Assembly: GCA_037176905.1 (NCBI GenBank) | Contig: JBBBWG010027757.1 | Location: forward strand, 1-50,927 | Length of the DNA stretch: 50,927 nucleotides | Direction of reading: 5' to 3' | DNA from: Azolla pinnata | Taxonomy: Eukaryota > Streptophyta > Polypodiopsida > Salviniales > Salviniaceae | Shown here: positions 45,822 to 50,927 of the stretch, piece by piece | How the letters are laid out: every line of letters starts with the position of its first letter | Numbering within the stretch: the stretch's first letter is position 1 | Made by a program: the position numbers and the translations under genes | The notes under the pieces: generated by a model | What the model was told of the DNA's origin: nothing | Seen by the model: only the letters and a program-made list of their open reading frames with translations | Databases searched by the model: none

Positions 45822-48273
45822 CTAATGCTGATCGCTGAACTGCGAATGCACCCAATGCTCCAGCGAACCCTGGCTTTCTTTCAATTCCTGATCCACCAAA
45901 TAATTATCAGTCCAAGAGTGATCAATCATATTAACAGTTACTCGACAATTTACGCCAACATTTCGGCTGCAATTTAACCGATCTCACATCAATAGTCTTA
46001 TTATTTTTCTCTCAATCATTCCTAATTAAACACAAACGATTCTCTAATTAATCCTTTAATTATTTAAACATATTAAAAAACACTGTAAAAGCTTTAATAA
46101 TACATAGACAGATAGATAAGACAAACAATATTCTTGGGACTAACAATGCGATTAATTACGGAGAGCACATTGCTGATGTTGTGTGATTAATGATGCGATA
46201 AATTTGATTATAACGAGAGCACGCTGCCAATCTTGTGATTGCGAGTACAATTAATCAATGCATTACCACAGCGATTCACAGCGCAATTAATAAACAAACG
46301 AACAATATCACCGATATATTAATTGTGATTTAATAAATCCCATTAACTAACGTGATCAGATGATCGTCAGCTGGGCAATGCACGTCCAAAGTATTGCACG
46401 ACGCATTCACAGATTAAGTAATGCCCAGAAATGTATCAAATTATAATGCCTATCAGCTATCTGGCGATACTATTGTGATGAATTAGCGAAGGGCGTGGAA
46501 AGATTCTAATTAGGTCAAATTTAGCAATGCGACTGCGCCGCCATTACCTCTGATTTAAGACTATTTTAACTTGATCGATTAGAGCATTCATACAATTATA
46601 ATGCAGTAGCTTGATCATCGAAAACAACATAATTAGAAAGCTTAAACTGATTGATTAGTATAAATATTACCTCAATCACTTTCTTCATCTCTTCCAATTT
46701 CTGGGACTGTTTCTGCAATTTGTCAAGCAGCTCCTTGTCCCGTTGCTGTATACATTAATTAAGATTACGCAGTACGGCGGAATTAAAATCAATAAAACGA
46801 GTTTTACATCACAAAAAAAAAGCTCTTATTAATGTCAAAGATTATATCAACTATATAATGTTGCAAGCTGCAGGATAGATTGTTTCGATCGTATTTCTTC
46901 TTTTGCTTTTTTTCAAAAAGAAAATTAAAGATAGATCGGTAGTACCAAATAACTCTTAATCACCGGCAAATCACCGGCTAATTAACTGGTTAATTTTAAT
47001 ATACTAATTAAGACAAAGCTGCTTCAATGATTCACAAACAATATTCTAGGGTTCCGGACGGATTCAGCTGATCACTATCTGCAAATAATTAGACTTAATT
47101 TTAAACCTTATTTTTATATATAGTTCGTCGACCATATTGGGGATCAATGCTACAAAAAATGCGTCAATATTGATCTGCAACCTTTCAATCTGCATATTGC
47201 ATTGAAGCAGATGCAATCTTCAATGGACTAGCTCTGTGAATAATTTACATCCATGATAGTATGTATAGATCAATTCTAATTAACCTGCGACCTTTCCAGC
47301 CGGCTAGTATATATACACTCATGAATTAGCTGCAATAATTGGATCAGTGATCAATTTATATCCACAATATCGACTCCAATCGAACCAGCGATATTAATAT
47401 TGAGCGGCTTGTAGCGTCGATGATCAGAGGTTTGATAGGGCTACCCAAGCACTTAAGCGACCAGATCGCAGCGTGTCAACGTGGATGATCGGAGGTCTAT
47501 CAGATCGCATCGGGAGCTTAGGTTTTAGGGTTAGGGTTTAGGGTTTAGGGTCATTAAGGGTTAGGTAGCTTGAGTTTTAGGTTTCAGGTAGCTGCTGACA
47601 ATCAGGAGCATAGGGTTAGAGTTTAGGGTTTAGGGTTTCAGGTTAGGGTTAAGGGCTAATTAGGGTTCAGGTAGCTGAACATCAGGAGTTTAGAGATAGG
47701 GTTTAGGGCTTAGGGTTCAGGTAAGCTGACAATCAGGAGCTTAGGGTTAGGGTTTAGGGCTTAGGGTTCAGGTAGCAGCTGACCATCAGGAGGTTAGGGT
47801 TAGTGTTTCAGGGAACTGATCATCAGGATCTTAGGGTTAGGGGTTCAGGGGTTAGGGTTTAGGGTTCAGGCAGGAGGTGACCATCAGGAGATTAGGGTTA
47901 GGGCTAGGGTTTCGGTAGCTCACGGATATGTATGTACCTTCATGTAGACATTCTCACGGCTCCGTTCTTCCTCTCGGAGGACGCTGCCCTGATCGCTGAA
48001 GCTACTGACATGGCGAACAGGAGCTGATCGTGATGATGCTGCTGATGATGATCCAGCGGCCATGGCGACTGCAGCAGCTCTACGGGCGTTCGTAATGGAG
48101 ATCGGCGCTGAAGTATACCAGGAAGAAGAAGAAGAAGAAGAAGATAGCGTCTTCTTCACGATCGCCATCGCCATCGCCATCGCCGAACGAGGAGCTGCAG
48201 CCGCAGCTGCAGGGCGAGCACGTTGGCGCAGGCGGATCAGGAGCTGATCATGCAGCGCCATCGCCATCGCCAT
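45822..48273 (-). CDS. mitochondrial F1Fo-ATPase inhibitor (IF1-like)
   Basis: Three exons: 48273-47938, 46745-46671 and 45887-45822. All are phase 0 with GT/AG borders, giving 158 aa. IF1 blocks ATP hydrolysis by mitochondrial F1 when the membrane is de-energised. The first 90 residues are basic, Ala/Ser/Met-rich and almost acid-free, as expected for a presequence, and carry two Met-Ala runs. The conserved inhibitory core follows: SFSDQGSVLREEERSRENVY (residues 91-110), which resembles plant IF1 (glycine, then VLxEEERAxENVY). Next comes a charged helix MKQRDKELLDKLQKQ running to about residue 140, and a short tail ending FSDQH. The small exons 2 and 3 are only 25 and 21 codons. I support them by splice sites, phase and continued heptad-like charge. 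The precise start among several Met codons is uncertain. Confidence 0.84.
47520..47905. repeat. interstitial telomere-like TTTAGGG array in IF1 intron 1
   Basis: TTAGGGTTTAGGG words are interspersed with GTAGCTGACCATCAGGAG-type spacers, forming units of about 55-70 bp (about seven). The orientation is opposite to the 38.7-39.3 kb block. The array lies at the 5' end of intron 1, next to its donor site. Confidence 0.92.
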
Positions 48274-48292
48274 CGCCGCTGATGATCGCTGC

Positions 48293-48335
48293 AGGAAGAA
48301 GAAGAAGAAAGAAGAAGAAGAAGAAGAAGAAGAAA
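48293..48335. repeat. GAA microsatellite upstream of IF1
   Basis: GAAGAAGAAGAAAGAAGAAG lies 20-60 bp upstream of the IF1 ATG. A second GAA run at 48121-48143 is inside exon 1, where it encodes the Ser run at residues 44-51. Confidence 0.88.
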
Positions 48336-48459
48336 GAAGTTACTAAATCTATCGTTGTGATCGTGCATGGCCGCTTCGTAAGCCCACGTTCACACGCAGA
48401 ACCTCCTGCTTCACACACGCACACTTTGGGTGTGCTTCAAACGCACACTCTCAAAAAGA

Positions 48460-49075
48460 TTCCAGAGTCGATCGAGATTCCAGAGTTCTGGCCCCCGTCG
48501 AGATTCCAGAGTCGATCGAGATTCCAGAGTTCTGGGCCCCGCCGAGATTCCAGAGTCGATCGAGATTCCAGAGTTCGGGCCCTCGATTCCAGAGTTGATT
48601 CCAGCGTTCTGGCCCCTGATTCCTGAGTTCCGATCCCCGATTCCAGAGTTGGTTCCGGAGTTTTGGCCCCCGATTCCGGAGTTCTGACCCCCGATTCTAG
48701 AGTCCTGACCCCCGATTCCAATGTCGGTTCCAGAGTTCTGACCCCCGATTCCAAAGTCGATTCCAGAGTTTTGGCCCCCGATTCCAGAGTTTTGGCCCTC
48801 AATTCTAGCATTGGACTGTTCCCCGATTCTAGAGTCAATTCTAGAGTTTTGGCCCCCGATTCCAGAGTTGATTCCAGAGTTTGGGCCCCTGATTCCAGAG
48901 TCGATTCCAAAGTTTTGGCCCCCGATTCCAAACTTGTCAATTCTAGAGTTTTGTCCCCCGATTCCAGAGCTTGGGCCTCTGTTCCAGAGTCGATTCAAGA
49001 GTTTTTGCCCCCCCTGGTTCTGGAGTTTTGGCCCCCAACTCCAGAGCTCTAGCCCCTTGATTCCAGAGTTGTGAT
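48460..49075. repeat. GATTCCAGAGT minisatellite (12- and 21-bp units)
   Basis: About 30 copies of GATTCCAGAGT are followed either directly by CGATC or by TTTTGGCCCCC. This creates 12-bp and 21-bp modules mixed without fixed order. Several frames on both strands stay open (for example 48998-48411 minus and 48663-49052 plus), because module lengths are multiples of three and contain no stop codons. Confidence 0.92.
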
Positions 49076-49080
49076 TCGTG

Positions 49081-49899
49081 CGGCTCGCGCATCATGTTCG
49101 TTCCTGTGTGCTGCTCATGCAGATGATCCTGGTTCGGGGTACATGAGCCAAAGATGGAGGTGAATCGTAATGGATCGAGGCGCGTGCTTTGATCTGACCT
49201 GGGTGGATGAAGCATTGCTTGGTCGAACGAACAGTGGTTCATGCCGAGCAAAGCCCCCAACGTATTGTGCTTCTTGTGATCGATATCTGCCAGTAGCAAC
49301 AGAAGGAACGAAGCAGAGAAGGAATCGAGAGGAACCATGAGAAGACAATACTGCTGTGTGCGACTCGTAGATGATCCGATGCTTCGCTGCCGAGGTTTGC
49401 GAATCAACGATCATCGAGACAGAGATTGTGCAGGTCATCGGCTGTGAAAGATCAGGCATGTCATGGTTCCTGTAGCTCGCCAGATCGAGGGCAGATCAAC
49501 TCGATCACGTGATTGCTTTCGGAAGAGGAAGCAGATCGTCACGATCGTTCTTCGACTGTTTCCAGCAGCTAGCTGGCCCAAAGGAGCTGATTGATTTCTT
49601 TATAGATGGAACAGCTGACCCATTAGAAAACACAGAAAACGCGTCGATAATCGCAATGTTTCATACATAGATGCTTGACACTTTGAAAGTCAGATTTTCT
49701 AAGGGCTAGAAGAACAGTGGCTCGTGAAATTGCCAGTTCATAGATTCGAACCCACGACCTCTCCAGAAAGAATGGTTTTTTTTATTTATTAGAGAAAACT
49801 ATTGAAATGCCCCTGACAAATTGATTAATCTACATTATAAGATCCGCTAAAATTAAAGTATAGCGCAAATGCATTGTTTTCTACCTCTCACTTATAGAT
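49081..49899. other. intergenic DNA, no gene established
   Basis: The minus frame 49459-49115 starts with an ATG and runs for 114 codons without a recognisable domain. A GGGTTCGAATC motif (minus, about 49745) resembles a tRNA/SINE B box. Neither is enough to call a gene. Confidence 0.45.
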
Positions 49900-50210
49900 T
49901 AGCAGCAAATTTATCGCGTTTTGAAGTTGCTAACTTCTGTTAATCGAATACAGTAAGGGGACTGATTAGTAAACGATAGTATAGGAAGTAGGAAATAATT
50001 AGTAGCTTGCAGCAAGAAGATTATCGAACATGGAGAGAGATGGAAGTGATTGGTGAGACAATGATAGAATCGATTACCAAAAAGCAATTTGCCAGTTAAT
50101 CGATTAGCGGTAAAAATAGGCGTTAATCAATAGTTTCTAAATTTAGCAGATGTTAAACTGTAGTTAATAAATCAGTTGGGAGTTTTTTTGGTAATTTTCC
50201 CATAGTATTA
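49900..50210. repeat. third copy of the 37.2-kb dispersed repeat
   Basis: It shares GTTAATCGAATACAGTAAGG, AATAATTAG, TAGGCGTTAATCAATAG and TTTTTTTGGTAATTTTCCC with the copies at 37.2-37.9 kb. It is strongly diverged. Confidence 0.55.
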
Positions 50211-50339
50211 TTATTATTAAGTGCCAATTTTTGGATAAGTTTTCTCTCATAAAAGTGAGCCAATTGAAGTTTAATGGTGCCTAGTTTATTCTAAATCTGT
50301 TACTTAATCCTCTAATCACTTGATCGATTCCATAATTAA

Positions 50340-50927
50340 GCGAGTTAATTAACCAATTGATTGGAATGGATTAGTTTATCAGTTAATCCACGCGCCATCA
50401 AAGTTCAATGGCGCTTGGTTTTTGCTTAATCCATCAGTCAGTTGGCGAAATGCTTGGTCGATTCGTTGATTAGTTAGTTAATTAACCGATCGATCGAATG
50501 GATTAAGACAATCAACGCTCGATTAATCGATCAATTAGATTAATTAATGGGATCGATCGATTAATCGTTTCTATTATTCTTATTCATCGATTAATTTGAA
50601 TTGTTTTTGAATTATTTATTGATTAATTAACCGATCGATTGAAATGGATGAATTAATCAGTTAATCCAAGGGCCATCAAAGTTCACCGGTGCTCGATTAT
50701 TTGCTTAATCCGTCGATCAGTCAGCGAAATGCTTGGTCGATCCTACGATCAGTTAGTTAATTAACCGATCGATCGAATGCATCAAGTCAATCGACGCTCG
50801 ATTAATCGATCGATTGGATTAATTAATGGGTTTGATTAATCGATCGATTCGATTGATTAATGGGTTTGATTAATCGATCGATCGATTAATCCTTTCTGTT
50901 ATTACAATTCACTGATTAATTTCAATC
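50340..50927. repeat. 278-bp tandem duplication rich in TTAATCGATCGATTAA
   Basis: GCCATCAAAGTTCA occurs at 50394 and 50672, and TTAACCGATCGATCGAATG at about 50480 and 50758, both 278 bp apart. The right end also has short repeats of GGATTAATTAATGGGTTTGA. The array continues beyond the window edge. Confidence 0.82.

Noticed and set aside
49115-49459. 114-codon minus-strand frame with ATG start
   Set aside because: No domain, signal or splice partner is visible. It is kept only as a note in the intergenic entry.
49690-49790. tRNA or SINE relic on the minus strand (GGGTTCGAATC)
   Set aside because: No matching acceptor stem or A box could be found.

Overview
The window is nuclear DNA of a land plant. 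It carries spliced genes with GT/AG introns, a plant-type RanGAP with a WPP domain, organelle PPR proteins, a GPI-anchored lipid transfer protein, a type II (gamma) PI 4-kinase and TTTAGGG-type telomere-like repeats. The wording of the two intronless PPR proteins reminds me of fern and lycophyte PPR families. Introns are short (about 80 bp to 1.3 kb) and genes fairly dense. My best guess is a seed-free vascular plant with a compact genome. The species is not determined.

Layout, left to right: GCATGC/CATA repeats (1-612); RanGAP (+, 721-2454); intergenic DNA with a 72-bp minisatellite (about 4.8-6.14 kb) that runs into the 3' coding end of a PPR gene (-, 5966-7870); three unrelated tandem-repeat blocks (8.0-10.2 kb); a CRS2/PTH-family peptidyl-tRNA hydrolase (+, 8 exons, 10406-12757); a convergent alpha/beta-hydrolase (lipase-like) gene (-, 13490 to about 20.7 kb) that contains a 1169-bp apparently identical tandem duplication covering one coding exon; palindromic E2F-like/ACGT repeats (20.76-20.88 kb); CGTATACG-rich and about 130-bp repeats (20.9-22.15 kb); a GPI-anchored non-specific lipid transfer protein (-, 22990-24773); intergenic DNA; a giant coiled-coil WPP-domain-associated protein (-, 27656-35507, about 2275 aa); AT-rich DNA; telomere-like CCCTAAA repeats (38.7-39.3 kb); a second PPR gene (+, 39392-41107); PI4K-gamma (-, 41909-43651); intergenic DNA; a three-exon mitochondrial F1-ATPase inhibitor (IF1) gene (-, 45822-48273) with telomere-like repeats in intron 1; a GATTCCAGAGT minisatellite (48.46-49.08 kb); and AT-rich repeats to the end.

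How the genes relate: RanGAP and the WPP-domain-associated protein both belong to the WPP-domain nuclear-envelope/endomembrane network, and their neighbourhood here is notable. Both PPR proteins, the peptidyl-tRNA hydrolase and IF1 are predicted organelle proteins (RNA processing, translation recycling, ATP synthase control). The remaining genes act in lipid or membrane biology (LTPG, PI4K-gamma, lipase-like). I see no operon-like or cluster logic beyond this.

The most unusual features are repeat-driven. A minisatellite appears to have been born from a PPR C-terminal codon block. A duplicated exon has a length that preserves frame. Two independent internal repeat expansions enlarge the coiled-coil protein. 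Trinucleotide GAA/CTT runs lie near the 5' end of eight of nine genes.
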